Positions 27,712-37,147 of a DNA stretch of 64,000 nucleotides are shown one piece after another. The translations under genes and the position numbers were made by a program. The stretch is from Bacteroidia bacterium. GTDB taxonomy: Bacteria > Bacteroidota > Bacteroidia > Flavobacteriales > Flavobacteriaceae. The stretch spans positions 1 to 64,000 of the forward strand of contig JAUIBP010000001.1 of assembly GCA_030427735.1 (NCBI GenBank), in the 5' to 3' direction. Under the pieces are notes generated by a model. It searched no databases and was not told the origin of the DNA. It was given only the letters and a program-made list of their open reading frames with translations. Every line of letters starts with the position of its first letter. Position 1 is the stretch's first letter.

Positions 27712-27745
27712 AAAACCTCGATAATTTAACAATTACCAAGGTTTT
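27712..27745 (-). terminator. Terminator of tRNA-Pro
   Basis: On the minus strand AAAACCT...AGGTTTT forms a hairpin whose inner part (TAATT/AATTA) also pairs, with two mismatches. It is followed by TTGTTTTT, a U-tract. It begins about 24 bp after the tRNA 3' end. Confidence 0.65.
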
Positions 27746-27768
27746 GAAGTGTATTATATTTTAAAAAG

Positions 27769-27843
27769 TCGGGGTGGCAGGATTCGAACCTGCGGCCTCC
27801 TGCTCCCAAAGCAGGCGCGATAACCGGGCTACGCTACACCCCG
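27769..27843 (-). tRNA. tRNA-Pro (anticodon TGG)
   Basis: A complete cloverleaf can be read on the minus strand. The acceptor stem is CGGGGTG/CACCCCG with discriminator A. The anticodon stem-loop is CCTGC-TTTGGGA-GCAGG with anticodon TGG, and the T-loop is GTTCGAATC. The 3' CCA is not encoded (ACT follows), so the CCA-adding enzyme is needed, as is usual in this phylum. It has its own promoter and terminator and stands alone. Confidence 0.97.
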
Positions 27844-27860
27844 AAAAAATTATCGAGGTG

Positions 27861-27892
27861 CAAATATATAGCTTTTCTTTTAAAACAAACAA
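27861..27892 (-). promoter_or_regulatory. Promoter of tRNA-Pro
   Basis: The minus strand carries TTG (27892-27890), a 21-bp spacer, and TATATTTG (27868-27861), a perfect Bacteroidota -33/-7 pair. It places the transcription start about 10 nt before the mature tRNA. Confidence 0.75.
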
Positions 27893-27934
27893 TAATTATA
27901 AGTAAATTGTAGTAAATATTTTCTATCTGTAATT

Positions 27935-29041
27935 ATGAAAACTTTAATACGCTTACTATCAGTTTTTTTGTGCATTCAATTATCGTCTTGTGCACAAGAT
28001 AAACAATCAGAAACAACAGAATACACCTACGAAATTGTAGTGCCAGATATAAAAACACCTTGGGGGTTTGTGTTTTTACCCGACAATAGTATACTCATTA
28101 CAGAAAAATCTGGGGAGCTTATCCGTGTCATGAATGGTAAAAAAACTATTGTTAACGGCCTCCCTCCAATCACTGTTTTGGGTCAAGGTGGCTTATTAGA
28201 TATTGCACTGCACCCAGATTACGAGTCTAACGGTTGGTTATATTTTTCCTATGCCTCATCAAAAGGTGAAGGTCCTGGTGCAAATACCGCAATAATGAGA
28301 GCAAAGCTTATCGACAACACCCTGCAAAACACACAATTGCTCTACAAAGCAACACCTAACACCAACAGCGGACAACATTTTGGATCGCGCATTGTTTTAG
28401 ACTCTAACAACTACCTGTATTTTACTATTGGAGATCGTGGTAATCGCGAAGAAAATCCGCAAGACTTAACTCGGGATGGCGGTAAGATTTACAGATTGCA
28501 TGACGATGGCCAAATACCCGCGGATAATCCGTTTGTAAATACTCCTAATGCAAAAACAGCTATTTACAGCTACGGGCATCGAAATCCGCAAGGCATGATA
28601 ATTCACCCTAAAACAGGAATCATTTGGGCACACGAACACGGTCCGCAAGGTGGCGATGAAATTAACGCAATTGAAGCTGGAAGAAACTACGGTTGGCCTA
28701 TTATTACTTACGGCATTAATTACGACGACACGCCAATAACAGACGAAACCGAAATGGATGGCATGGAACAACCTTTGCATTATTGGACACCCTCTATAGC
28801 TCCTTCGGGCATGTGTTATGTTACTAGCCAAAAATATCCAGACTGGCAAGACCATCTATTGGTTGGGTCGTTAAAATTTCAATACTTAAATCTTTGTACA
28901 TTACAAGGCAACGCAATCACTCACGAAGAACAATTATTTAAAGACATCGGGCGTGTACGTTCCATACAACAAGGACCAGACGGTTATATTTACCTTGGTG
29001 TAGAAAATGTTGGAATAGTTAAAATTATTCCAAAGAATTAA
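27935..29041 (+). CDS. PQQ-dependent aldose sugar dehydrogenase (GSDH family), lipoprotein
   Basis: A six-bladed propeller of the soluble glucose/sorbosone dehydrogenase family. The catalytic His is probably H148 in S-G-Q-H-F-G-S-R, and other hallmarks are T-P-W-G-F-V-F-L-P-D near residue 41, G-G-L-L-D-I-A-L-H-P and Y-G-H-R-N-P-Q-G. The lipoprotein signal ends at C19 (L-S-S-C-A-Q). Such enzymes oxidise aldoses to lactones in the periplasm with PQQ; many flavobacterial members need PQQ from outside, and none of the pqq genes is in this window. Divergent from tRNA-Pro. Confidence 0.88.
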   Translation: MKTLIRLLSVFLCIQLSSCAQDKQSETTEYTYEIVVPDIKTPWGFVFLPDNSILITEKSGELIRVMNGKKTIVNGLPPITVLGQGGLLDIALHPDYESNGWLYFSYASSKGEGPGANTAIMRAKLIDNTLQNTQLLYKATPNTNSGQHFGSRIVLDSNNYLYFTIGDRGNREENPQDLTRDGGKIYRLHDDGQIPADNPFVNTPNAKTAIYSYGHRNPQGMIIHPKTGIIWAHEHGPQGGDEINAIEAGRNYGWPIITYGINYDDTPITDETEMDGMEQPLHYWTPSIAPSGMCYVTSQKYPDWQDHLLVGSLKFQYLNLCTLQGNAITHEEQLFKDIGRVRSIQQGPDGYIYLGVENVGIVKIIPKN

Positions 29042-29044
29042 TCT

Positions 29045-29052
29045 TAAATTTG
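29045..29052 (+). promoter_or_regulatory. -7 box before udk
   Basis: TAAATTTG is a perfect TAnnTTTG, 23 bp before the udk start. It begins 3 bp after the upstream stop codon. A -33 TTG at the right distance is not seen. Confidence 0.45.
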
Positions 29053-29075
29053 TACGTTTTTAAAATACAAATCCC

Positions 29076-29684
29076 ATGCTTATTATCGGACTTACAGGTG
29101 GCACTGGTTGTGGCAAAACAACGGTTGTAAATCAAATATTAAACGAACTTCCTACAGACGAAGTCGGTATTATTTCGCAAGACTCTTATTATAACGACAC
29201 TTCGCACCTTTCTTTTGAAGAACGCACAAAGATTAATTTCGATCATCCAAAATCTATCGATTTCGATTTATTATACACCCACCTTAAGCAACTTAAAGCT
29301 GGACAAAGTATAGAACAACCCGAATATTCGTTTGTAGACCATAACCGTACAGGAAACACCATACTTACCCACCCCAGAAAAGTAATGATTGTTGAAGGCA
29401 TTCTAGTTTTTACACACCCAGAAGTTAGGGAGTTATTCGATATTAAAATATTTGTTCATGCCGATAGCGACGAGCGTTTAATTAGACGATTGAAACGCGA
29501 TATTTCCGAACGTGGCCGGGATATAGACGAGGTTCTTAATCGGTACCAAAACACACTAAAACCCATGCATCAACAGTTTATAGAACCTATGAAAGAATAT
29601 GCAGATATTATTATACCTACAAACAAATACAATACTGTTGCCATAGATATAGTACGTGCTACCATAAACGAGAAACTTCTATGA
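29076..29684 (+). CDS. udk: Uridine kinase
   Basis: Uridine kinase phosphorylates uridine and cytidine in pyrimidine salvage. The P-loop is G-G-T-G-C-G-K-T at residues 8-15. S-Q-D-S-Y-Y and F-D-H-P-K-S-I-D-F-D are the substrate-binding signatures, and R-R-L-K-R-D-I-S-E-R-G-R is the lid region. The length of 202 residues is normal. It is the first of four genes (udk, divIC, mutA, mutB) that overlap by 4-8 nt. Confidence 0.95.
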   Translation: MLIIGLTGGTGCGKTTVVNQILNELPTDEVGIISQDSYYNDTSHLSFEERTKINFDHPKSIDFDLLYTHLKQLKAGQSIEQPEYSFVDHNRTGNTILTHPRKVMIVEGILVFTHPEVRELFDIKIFVHADSDERLIRRLKRDISERGRDIDEVLNRYQNTLKPMHQQFIEPMKEYADIIIPTNKYNTVAIDIVRATINEKLL

Positions 29685-30010
29685 AAATATCATTTCTAAA
29701 CAATAAATACTTCAAACATTTTAAAAATGGTTACCTAGTTATAGGTATCGGTTTTTTAATATGGATGTTGTTTTTCGATAGTAATTCTTATCTTATTCAT
29801 CGTGAACTTAATTCAGACATAGACGAATTACACGAAGAAAAAGAATATTATATAAACGAAATTACCAAAGACAAAAAGGCTTTAAAAAAATTAAGTACAG
29901 AAGAAGGTCTTGAAAAATTTGCTAGAGAAACCTATTATTTAAAACGCGAAAACGAAGATATTTATATTATAGAATACGAAGACAGCTTAAAAATAGAAAC
30001 TAATGAGTAA
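29681..30010 (+). CDS. DivIC/FtsB-family septum formation initiator
   Basis: A small bitopic division protein. One membrane helix (Y-L-V-I-G-I-G-F-L-I-W-M-L-F-F, residues ~19-34) is followed by a coiled coil with D-E-L-H-E-E-K-E-Y-Y, and then the family ending G-L-E-K-F-A-R-E-T-Y-Y-L-K-R-E-N-E-D. In Bacteroidota it is thought to join FtsL and FtsQ at the septum. It overlaps udk by 4 nt and mutA by 8 nt, so all are translated together although their functions are unrelated. Confidence 0.9.
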   Translation: MKISFLNNKYFKHFKNGYLVIGIGFLIWMLFFDSNSYLIHRELNSDIDELHEEKEYYINEITKDKKALKKLSTEEGLEKFARETYYLKRENEDIYIIEYEDSLKIETNE

Positions 30011-31376
30011 ACACGATTTGTTTAGCGAATTTAATCCCGTAACGGCCAAGGCTTGGAAACAAAAGATTCAAGTCGATTTAAAAGGTGCCGATTACAATAA
30101 TACGCTTATATGGAAATCTCCAGAACAGATTCATGTTAAACCTTTCTATAATTCTGAAGATTTAAAAACAGAAACCTATTCCCCAAACACCAAAGCAACG
30201 ACTTGGAATATAAACGAGCATATTTATGTAAACAACGAAACTAGCGCAAATAACAAAGCGCAATCGGCGTTAAAAAAAGGAGCCTCTGCCATTACTTTTT
30301 CTATTAATACAGAGCAATGTAATATAGATTTGCTTTTAAAAGATCTCGATCTTGCTTCTACAGACATCTATTTTCAGTTAGGCTTTCTATCTTCAGATTT
30401 TGTAATGAAACTAAACGAATTTGCATTAAAAAATGACGCTTCATTTTATGTTTCAACAGACATAATTGGGCATTTAGCCGAATCGGGGAATTGGTATACT
30501 ACACTACAAAACGACCACGCCAATTTAGAACGTATTCTAGATTCTTGTTCAAATTTAAAAAGCAGTGTTAGTGTTAACATGTCGTTATATCAAAATGCTG
30601 GCGCTACCTGTGTACAGCAGTTAGCTTATGGTTTAGCTCATGCTAACGAGTACCTTAATTATTTTAAAAATCAGGCCAATACCCTATTTACATTTAAGGT
30701 AGCTGTTGGGTCTAATTATTTTTTCGAAATCTCTAAATTACGTGCTTTAAGGCTATTATGGCAAACACTTGCAAGTGAATACCAAAACAATACCAATTGC
30801 CATATTGTTGCATATCCAACCAGCCGTAATAAAACTATTTACGACTATAATACTAACATGTTACGCAGCACAACAGAATGCATGAGTGCCATTTTAGGTG
30901 GCGCCAATAGCATTAGTAATACTGCTTACGACTCGATATTTCACAAAACAAACGAGTTTGGATCTCGTATAGCCAGAAACCAACTGCTAATATTAAAACA
31001 CGAAAGTTATTTCGATAAGGTTAACAATCCTTCAGACGGGTCTTATTATATAGAATCCTTAACACAGCAACTTGCAGAAAAAGCATTGCAGTTATTTAAA
31101 GATATTGAAGCCAATGGTGGTTTTTTAAATCAATTAAAAGAAGGAATTATTCAGAAAAAAATTAAAGAATCCGCTTTAAAAGAACAAGACGATTTTAATA
31201 CAGGAAAGGTAGTTTTGTTAGGCACCAATAAATACCCTAATACCAAAGATAGCATGAAGGACAACTTAGAGCTCTACCCTTTTCTTAAAAACAATCCTAG
31301 AAAAACACTTATAGAACCAATACTTTCTAAACGTCTAGCCGAAACTCACGAACAAGAACGCTTAAAACATGAGTAG
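30003..31376 (+). CDS. mutA: Methylmalonyl-CoA mutase small subunit
   Basis: This is the non-catalytic partner of MutB. It shares the TIM-barrel scheme of the family, with [14 protein letters not shown] near residue 197 and [13 protein letters not shown]. At 457 residues it is shorter than the ~600-residue subunits of actinobacteria because the B12-binding domain is missing, as usual in flavobacteria. The MutAB enzyme interconverts methylmalonyl-CoA and succinyl-CoA in propionate, odd-chain and branched amino-acid metabolism. Confidence 0.93.
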   Translation: MSKHDLFSEFNPVTAKAWKQKIQVDLKGADYNNTLIWKSPEQIHVKPFYNSEDLKTETYSPNTKATTWNINEHIYVNNETSANNKAQSALKKGASAITFSINTEQCNIDLLLKDLDLASTDIYFQLGFLSSDFVMKLNEFALKNDASFYVSTDIIGHLAESGNWYTTLQNDHANLERILDSCSNLKSSVSVNMSLYQNAGATCVQQLAYGLAHANEYLNYFKNQANTLFTFKVAVGSNYFFEISKLRALRLLWQTLASEYQNNTNCHIVAYPTSRNKTIYDYNTNMLRSTTECMSAILGGANSISNTAYDSIFHKTNEFGSRIARNQLLILKHESYFDKVNNPSDGSYYIESLTQQLAEKALQLFKDIEANGGFLNQLKEGIIQKKIKESALKEQDDFNTGKVVLLGTNKYPNTKDSMKDNLELYPFLKNNPRKTLIEPILSKRLAETHEQERLKHE

Positions 31377-33498
31377 AAAAAATCTGCAACATATAACGCT
31401 ACATACAAATGCTGAAGCAAACAATTCCAGCAAGGGTGATGTTTTTTTTCTTACTGCTGAAGACATCCCTGTAAAACACAACTATTCTAAAGCAGATATT
31501 GCACAAGCACCTCATGTAAATTTTGCTGCGGGCATTACTCCATACCTCCGTGGCCCATATTCTACAATGTATGTAAAACGTCCTTGGACGATAAGGCAAT
31601 ATGCTGGATTTAGCACCGCCGAAGAAAGTAATGCTTTTTATAGACGTAATTTGGCTGCGGGACAAAAAGGCTTGTCGGTAGCGTTCGATTTGGCAACACA
31701 CAGAGGCTACGATTCAGACCATGAACGTGTAATTGGCGATGTTGGGAAGGCTGGCGTTGCAATAGATTCGGTTGAAGATATGAAACTGCTTTTCGACCAA
31801 ATTCCTTTGGATAAAATGAGTGTTTCTATGACCATGAATGGTGCAGTTTTACCCATTATGGCATTTTATATCGTAGCTGCCGAAGAACAAGGTGTCTCAC
31901 CTCAACAACTGGCAGGAACCATTCAAAACGATATTTTAAAAGAATTCATGGTTCGCAACACGTATATTTATCCGCCTAAACCGTCCATGAGAATCATTTC
32001 AGATATCTTTAAATTTACCAGCAAGCACATGCCTAAATTTAATAGTATCAGTATTTCTGGATACCACATGCAAGAAGCCGGTGCGACTTGCGATATCGAA
32101 TTAGCTTACACCCTAGCTGATGGTTTAGAGTATATTAAAGAAGGACTTAAAGCTGGCATGGATATAGATACCTTTGCCCCTCGCCTTTCATTTTTCTGGG
32201 CTATTGGCATGAACCATTTTATGGAAATTGCAAAAATGAGAGCTGCACGTATGCTTTGGGCTAAACTGGTTAAACAATTCAATCCCAAAAACGAAAAATC
32301 ACTAGTTTTAAGAACACACTGTCAAACCAGTGGTTGGAGTTTAACTGAGCAAGATCCGTTTAACAACGTTGCTAGAACAACTATAGAAGCTGCTGCTGCC
32401 GTTTTTGGAGGCACACAAAGTTTACACACTAACGCTTTAGACGAAGCCATAGCCTTACCAACAGATTTCTCGGCCAGAATTGCCAGAAACACACAAATAT
32501 ATTTGCAAGAAGAAACACAAATTACTAAAACGGTCGATCCTTGGGCGGGAAGCTATTACGTAGAAACCCTAACACAAGACATCGCAGAAAAAGCTTGGCA
32601 ACACCTACAAGAAATTGAAGCCTTAGGAGGCATGACCAAAGCCATTGAAGCCGGAATTCCTAAAATGCGCATTGAGGAAGCTGCCGCAAGAAAGCAAGCT
32701 AGAATAGACTCTAACCAAGATATTATTGTAGGCGTAAATCAATTTCAATTAGAAAAAGAAGATGAAATTTCTACACTTGAGATAGACAACCAAAGTGTAA
32801 GAAATGCTCAAATTGAACGCTTAAACAATATTAAATCTAAAAGAAATCAGCAAAACGTTGAAAAAGCACTTCAAAACCTTAGCAATGCAGCAAAAAACGA
32901 ATCGGAAAATTTATTAGCTTTAGCTATCGAAGCTGCCAGAGAACGTGCTACTTTAGGAGAAATAAGTACTGCCTTAGAAAAGGAGTTTGGCAGATACAAA
33001 GCGCAAATTAAAACCATTTCGGGAGTGTATAGCAAAGAAATTAAAAACGACGATACTTTTAAAACTGCAAGACAGCTAGCCAATACTTTTGCTGAAATTG
33101 AAGGCAGACGACCTCGCATAATGATAGCTAAAATGGGACAAGATGGCCACGATCGTGGCGCTAAGGTTGTTGCTACAGGCTATGCCGATGTTGGCTTTGA
33201 TGTGGACATTAGTCCGTTATTTCAAACCCCACAAGAAGTCGCCAAACAAGCTATTGAAAACGATGTACATGTGTTAGGCATATCATCTTTAGCTGCTGGA
33301 CATAAAACATTGGTTCCTCAAGTAATTGATGCCTTAAAAGATTACGACAGAGCAGATATTATTGTTATTGTAGGAGGCGTAATTCCGAAACAGGATTATC
33401 AATTCTTGTTTGATGCTGGAGCTAGTGCCGTTTTTGGTCCAGGAACAAAAGTTGCAGATGCAGCAATTTCAATATTAAACCACTTAATGTCAGATTAA
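31369..33498 (+). CDS. mutB: Methylmalonyl-CoA mutase large subunit
   Basis: The catalytic subunit has an N-terminal substrate barrel ([25 protein letters not shown]) and a C-terminal cobalamin domain. The B12 ligand is H594 in D-G-H-D-R-G-A-K-V, followed by G-I-S-S-L-A-A-G-H and G-G-V-I-P. The length of 709 residues is normal. It overlaps mutA by 8 nt. Together with the acyl-CoA carboxylase at 45.9 kb it could form part of a propionyl-CoA to succinyl-CoA route, if that carboxylase acts on propionyl-CoA. Confidence 0.97.
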   Translation: MSRKNLQHITLHTNAEANNSSKGDVFFLTAEDIPVKHNYSKADIAQAPHVNFAAGITPYLRGPYSTMYVKRPWTIRQYAGFSTAEESNAFYRRNLAAGQKGLSVAFDLATHRGYDSDHERVIGDVGKAGVAIDSVEDMKLLFDQIPLDKMSVSMTMNGAVLPIMAFYIVAAEEQGVSPQQLAGTIQNDILKEFMVRNTYIYPPKPSMRIISDIFKFTSKHMPKFNSISISGYHMQEAGATCDIELAYTLADGLEYIKEGLKAGMDIDTFAPRLSFFWAIGMNHFMEIAKMRAARMLWAKLVKQFNPKNEKSLVLRTHCQTSGWSLTEQDPFNNVARTTIEAAAAVFGGTQSLHTNALDEAIALPTDFSARIARNTQIYLQEETQITKTVDPWAGSYYVETLTQDIAEKAWQHLQEIEALGGMTKAIEAGIPKMRIEEAAARKQARIDSNQDIIVGVNQFQLEKEDEISTLEIDNQSVRNAQIERLNNIKSKRNQQNVEKALQNLSNAAKNESENLLALAIEAARERATLGEISTALEKEFGRYKAQIKTISGVYSKEIKNDDTFKTARQLANTFAEIEGRRPRIMIAKMGQDGHDRGAKVVATGYADVGFDVDISPLFQTPQEVAKQAIENDVHVLGISSLAAGHKTLVPQVIDALKDYDRADIIVIVGGVIPKQDYQFLFDAGASAVFGPGTKVADAAISILNHLMSD

Positions 33499-33730
33499 TT
33501 GTATATTACTAGTTGTAATACACTACAAACTGGAACGAATTTCTAAAATTTAACTAGAATTAATTCGTATTATATAAAATAACATAAGGCTTATCACCTT
33601 AATATAAAATAATTAGCTATTTTTACACGTAACGCAAGGGTTTACTTGTGTCTCCCCCTCATCAAAACTGCTTTTCATAACCTACTAGTAATAATTCATT
33701 TTACAAAATACTTAGCAAAACAGTTTGATT

Positions 33731-34282
33731 ATGATACGAAACTATTGGAATGAAAAATGGAAAGAAATAAAATTCGACGATAAAATAGCAGATAACGAGA
33801 AGTTTAAGATCTCTAATTACGGTAGAATTATTAATTGTAAAGAAGATGAAGAATTTCTTGTAAAGAAATATTACATAAATGGCTATCAAAATTTACCGCT
33901 ACGCCAGAAAAAAAATGGTAAAAACACCAGTCGTTATGTGCATAAACTTGTAGCAGAACATTTTTTAGATAAAAATGATGGCGTTTGTGTTATTCATTTA
34001 AATTACGATAAAACCGATAACCGCGTTGAAAACCTAAAATGGGCCACTAAACGAGAAAAAGAATTACACCAATTTAGCAATCCTGCTTACAAAAATATGG
34101 TACGCAAAATACCACGTACTGCAAAACTGACCGAGACGAAAGTAAAATTAATTAAGCGTAAAATTAACGACCCTAATCGCCGAACCCGAATGAAGATGAT
34201 TGCCAAACAATTTGGCATTTCCGAAATGCAACTTTACCGCATTAAAACTGGAGAAAATTGGGGTAAAGTAACCGAATATTAA
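33731..34282 (+). CDS. NUMOD4/HNH homing-endonuclease-like protein with C-terminal HTH
   Basis: Residues ~3-45 match NUMOD4 (W-K-E-I, F-K-I-S-N-Y-G-R-I). Residues ~70-115 are an HNH-like region (R-Y-V-H-K-L-V-A-E-H-F, V-I-H-L-N-Y-D-K-T-D-N-R-V-E-N-L-K-W-A-T), with the expected His and Asn residues kept. The C-terminal ~50 residues (I-A-K-Q-F-G-I-S-E-M-Q-L-Y-R-I-K) look like a helix-turn-helix. The ATG at 33731 is preferred to the TTG two codons upstream. There is no intron, phage or repeat around it, so it may be a domesticated, fixed gene whose role is DNA binding and not homing; that is inference. Its base composition is like its neighbours. Confidence 0.72.
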   Translation: MIRNYWNEKWKEIKFDDKIADNEKFKISNYGRIINCKEDEEFLVKKYYINGYQNLPLRQKKNGKNTSRYVHKLVAEHFLDKNDGVCVIHLNYDKTDNRVENLKWATKREKELHQFSNPAYKNMVRKIPRTAKLTETKVKLIKRKINDPNRRTRMKMIAKQFGISEMQLYRIKTGENWGKVTEY

Positions 34283-34653
34283 GAGATAGTTTTCGCAACT
34301 TGTTAAACATCTTTTAAAAGTGAATTAACCTCGTAACTAAACTAATGAGTGGTTACGTAAATAATCCTCAACCTTATATCACACTCTGTTTTGTTGTAAT
34401 TGCTTCAAAAAAATGAGCGTTTACTAAAACCTCACCCTAATCATTTTCGACAATAATTCTGCTGATTAAATGATTTTTCATCACTAAAAATCAGCATTTA
34501 AGCATTTATTCGCAATATTAAATTCTTTTCGGCACACTATTTGCAATTTTAGTTCATGTACGTAATAGCGCTATAATGAAGTACATGATTTAAGATTGTA
34601 ACAGCATGGTTTAGATCTTAAAAATTACCGTTTAACCCTAAAACCGAAGTCTG
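34283..34653. other. Intergenic stretch carrying a sigma-54-type promoter
   Basis: No ORF of substance is seen. The stretch is AT-rich. The clear signal is the -24/-12 type element at 34529-34545. The ~110 bp between it and the next start would be a leader; no strong hairpin was found there. Confidence 0.55.
34529..34545 (+). promoter_or_regulatory. Sigma-54 (RpoN) type -24/-12 promoter
   Basis: TCGGCACACTATTTGCA matches the RpoN consensus TGGCAC-N5-TTGCA: GG (34531-34532) and GC (34543-34544) are separated by exactly 10 bp, and GGCAC and TTGCA are intact. It lies 108 bp upstream of the Asn-rich secreted protein gene. No -33/-7 promoter is evident there. Confidence 0.6.
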
Positions 34654-35622
34654 ATGAGAATTTTATTTACTATATTAAGTCTGTGTTTAGCTGTAAGCAC
34701 TACAGCTAAAACCAAAATTTTTAATACAATTACAACTAACCCTTACCATTACAACACCAAATCTTTCATTTTTCTTGAACAAGGTGTGGAGTTTTCTGTT
34801 TTTCCTGATGGGCAATTCGATTTCTACATCCCGTCTATTAATAATTATAGTAATGTATCTGTTAGCACACCTAACTTCAATTTCAGTTTTAATACAGGCT
34901 ATAATTACAATCCTTATGTGCAATACGACCACTTTGGTGCTGTAATTCAAGTTCAGAGCATTCCTCTATTTTACGATTTCTATGGCAGGATTTCCAGAAT
35001 TGGAAATGTAGTTATTAATTACAATGGCTTTGGCATGGTATCTCATATTGGCAACATGGCTATTTTCTACACCAATAATGTGGTAACGCATTACACGGGT
35101 TATGTAAATACGTATAATAGATATTATGTTGTAAAACCTTGGCATAATTATTATCGTGTTCCTAAACCTAATTATTGTGTTATACATTACGAACCATATC
35201 GTCGTAATTATGTTGCGAACAGGCGTGCATACATAAAACCTTACCAATACAATAAACGACCTGCAGTAAACAGAGATGTTCGCTATATTAAAAATAACAC
35301 AACGAATAAAACATATAGACAGTTTAACGCCTCAAGAGATTACGCTAATGCCACGAAACGTGATTATACGAATACGCGATCAAAATCCACAAAAAACAAC
35401 ACCAACAATCGTTATTCAGCAACCGATTACAGTAGCAGAAAAAACATCGAACGTAACAAGAACACATCTAACAGAAACTTTAACACCAATAGAGCGCAAA
35501 ACAAAAAACCAAACACCAATAGTTCACGTACATATAATAAGCGAGAGCATTTATCGTCTCAAAACACAAGCACATCATCATCCCGAGAAAGTGCTTCATC
35601 TAGTTCTAGAGGGCGTAGATAA
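34654..35622 (+). CDS. Secreted Asn-rich protein of unknown function
   Basis: I do not recognise the family. A signal peptide (M-R-I-L-F-T-I-L-S-L-C-L-A, cut near residue 18) suggests export. Residues ~20-150 are rich in aromatic and beta-strand-like segments, with two related units (R-I-G-N-V-V-I-N-Y and H-I-G-N-M-A-I-F-Y). From about residue 165 the chain becomes Tyr/Arg-rich and then a low-complexity, basic N/S/T/R/K tail to the end, probably disordered. There are no catalytic motifs. The gene stands alone behind a sigma-54-type promoter and ends in a hairpin terminator, so it is probably a regulated single-gene unit. Confidence 0.7.
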   Translation: MRILFTILSLCLAVSTTAKTKIFNTITTNPYHYNTKSFIFLEQGVEFSVFPDGQFDFYIPSINNYSNVSVSTPNFNFSFNTGYNYNPYVQYDHFGAVIQVQSIPLFYDFYGRISRIGNVVINYNGFGMVSHIGNMAIFYTNNVVTHYTGYVNTYNRYYVVKPWHNYYRVPKPNYCVIHYEPYRRNYVANRRAYIKPYQYNKRPAVNRDVRYIKNNTTNKTYRQFNASRDYANATKRDYTNTRSKSTKNNTNNRYSATDYSSRKNIERNKNTSNRNFNTNRAQNKKPNTNSSRTYNKREHLSSQNTSTSSSRESASSSSRGRR

Positions 35623-35633
35623 AAATATTAAGG

Positions 35634-35680
35634 GAAAATTCTGCGATCTAGTTTGCCCCAAAGCGTTTCGCAGGATTTTC
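35634..35680 (+). terminator. Terminator after the Asn-rich protein gene
   Basis: GAAAATTCTGCGA (35634-35646) pairs with TCGCAGGATTTTC (35668-35680) with one mismatched or wobble position, followed by TTTTTAG. It is placed between convergent genes. Confidence 0.65.
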
Positions 35681-35683
35681 TTT

Positions 35684-37147
35684 TTAGAAAGGTAATCGTT
35701 TTAAAAACTGATTGATAAGTTTGGATACATCATCCGAGAAATTAAAACCATATACTATTCCCACATAACTTAAACCTATAAATATACTTTTTAAAGCTAT
35801 ATTTAATACGGGATGAAACGGAAAATCCCAGAAATAAAACAATAATCCAACACCTAAAATCAGGCTAAAAACCTTTAAGGATGCGGTGGTAAATGGCAGC
35901 ATTTTAAATTTTAAATACACAAAAACAATCTTTATAATATTGTAAGCAACAACCGATAAAAATGTAGCATAAGCTGCGCCATCTATACCATAAATCGGAA
36001 TAAAATACATATTCAAAAACACCGAAACTACGGCCAAAAAAACGCCTTGAAGCAAAACCATTCTATAATAATCGCTATTGAATAAAATAGCATTGTTATT
36101 ACCCAAAAGATTATCGAACAGTTTCGTTAAACCAACAAGAAACACCACCAAAACTCCGCTACTAAACTGCTCTGGAATTAAAGCATACAACTGATTGATA
36201 TTTAAAATAATTAGCAAAAAAATAAATCCGCTGATTATAAATAAATTTAAAGAAGACTTTTTATATAAAACTTGTAGCTCGTACTTATTATTTTCGTTCA
36301 AATATTTTGCCGTTAACGGACTTGTAATTTGATACATAGACCGAGAAGGAACCCCAATAACCGCTGCAATATAAATAGCAACACCATAATAAGCCACCTG
36401 CTCTAATAAATTGTAATGACCAATCATAAATTTATCTATCTCTAAAATAATATTAGCTACAGAACCCGCTAAAATAATAAGAGAGGTATATTTCAATACC
36501 TTGGAAAGATTATTGATTTTCGAAAACTTAAGTACTGGCCTTTTTACACTAAAGGCATAACCCATCATAACCACAGTTCTTATAATATACATTACAACAA
36601 TCCCAACAATTAATTGATGTACGGAAATGATATTTAAATGCAGAAAAAACAATAACAACATTACGCCTAACCTATGAAAAACTTCTTTCATAAAATTACC
36701 GAAAACAGTTTGAAGCTGCACTTTAGCCCAAGCATAAAACACTTCGAAATAAGCAAAGGCAATAGCCGAAATATAAATAAGCCAAACATAGTTTTTTACT
36801 AACTGGTTACCTTTAGCAATCCAATTACTTATGGCATCGAACCCCATAACTCCAATAAAACCAATTGGCACAATAATTACCAATGGTAAAAATAACATTA
36901 AGGTTAAAAAACTGTTTTGCGAAGTTCTTGTTTTAAATGTTGTATAAAACTTAATAATTGTATTATTAACCCCAAATGCCATAAGCGGCATTAAAATATT
37001 GGCCGTAGATAATATAAAGGTAATTAAACCAAAATACTCATCGCTTAAAAAACGAGTAAACAAAAACAAGGTATTTATAGCACCTAAACCAAACCCAAAA
37101 TAGGTTATTATTGTGTTTTTTATTGATTGATTAATTACAACTCCCAT
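35684..37147 (-). CDS. Polysaccharide flippase (Wzx-like, MATE/MOP superfamily)
   Basis: A 487-residue membrane protein with about 14 hydrophobic segments, beginning with I-T-Y-F-G-F-G-L-G-A-I-N-T-L-F-L-F. It has the arrangement of lipopolysaccharide/polysaccharide flippases, which turn lipid-linked repeat units across the inner membrane. Its start codon overlaps the stop of the glycosyltransferase gene upstream by one base (TAATG). The cargo is not shown by the sequence; with the neighbouring glycosyltransferase and YfhO genes a surface polysaccharide or glycolipid is likely. Confidence 0.88.
   Translation of the reverse strand: MGVVINQSIKNTIITYFGFGLGAINTLFLFTRFLSDEYFGLITFILSTANILMPLMAFGVNNTIIKFYTTFKTRTSQNSFLTLMLFLPLVIIVPIGFIGVMGFDAISNWIAKGNQLVKNYVWLIYISAIAFAYFEVFYAWAKVQLQTVFGNFMKEVFHRLGVMLLLFFLHLNIISVHQLIVGIVVMYIIRTVVMMGYAFSVKRPVLKFSKINNLSKVLKYTSLIILAGSVANIILEIDKFMIGHYNLLEQVAYYGVAIYIAAVIGVPSRSMYQITSPLTAKYLNENNKYELQVLYKKSSLNLFIISGFIFLLIILNINQLYALIPEQFSSGVLVVFLVGLTKLFDNLLGNNNAILFNSDYYRMVLLQGVFLAVVSVFLNMYFIPIYGIDGAAYATFLSVVAYNIIKIVFVYLKFKMLPFTTASLKVFSLILGVGLLFYFWDFPFHPVLNIALKSIFIGLSYVGIVYGFNFSDDVSKLINQFLKRLPF

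Larger units (their letters stand above)
27442..27768. other. Gene-free stretch with a short direct repeat and tRNA terminator
   Basis: No convincing ORF lies between the aldo/keto reductase stop and the tRNA-Pro gene. The stretch is AT-rich. It contains a 21-nt direct repeat (27564 and 27667) and, near its right end, the hairpin that ends the tRNA transcript. The rest looks unstructured. Confidence 0.6.

Noticed and set aside
32871-33119. Antisense ORFs within mutB and many other long genes
   Set aside because: They are shadows of strongly coding, conserved frames and have no independent signals.
35276-35695. A 139-codon ORF in another frame over the Asn-rich gene
   Set aside because: It is a by-product of the low-complexity repeat-like coding sequence; the main frame has the signal peptide and the full length.
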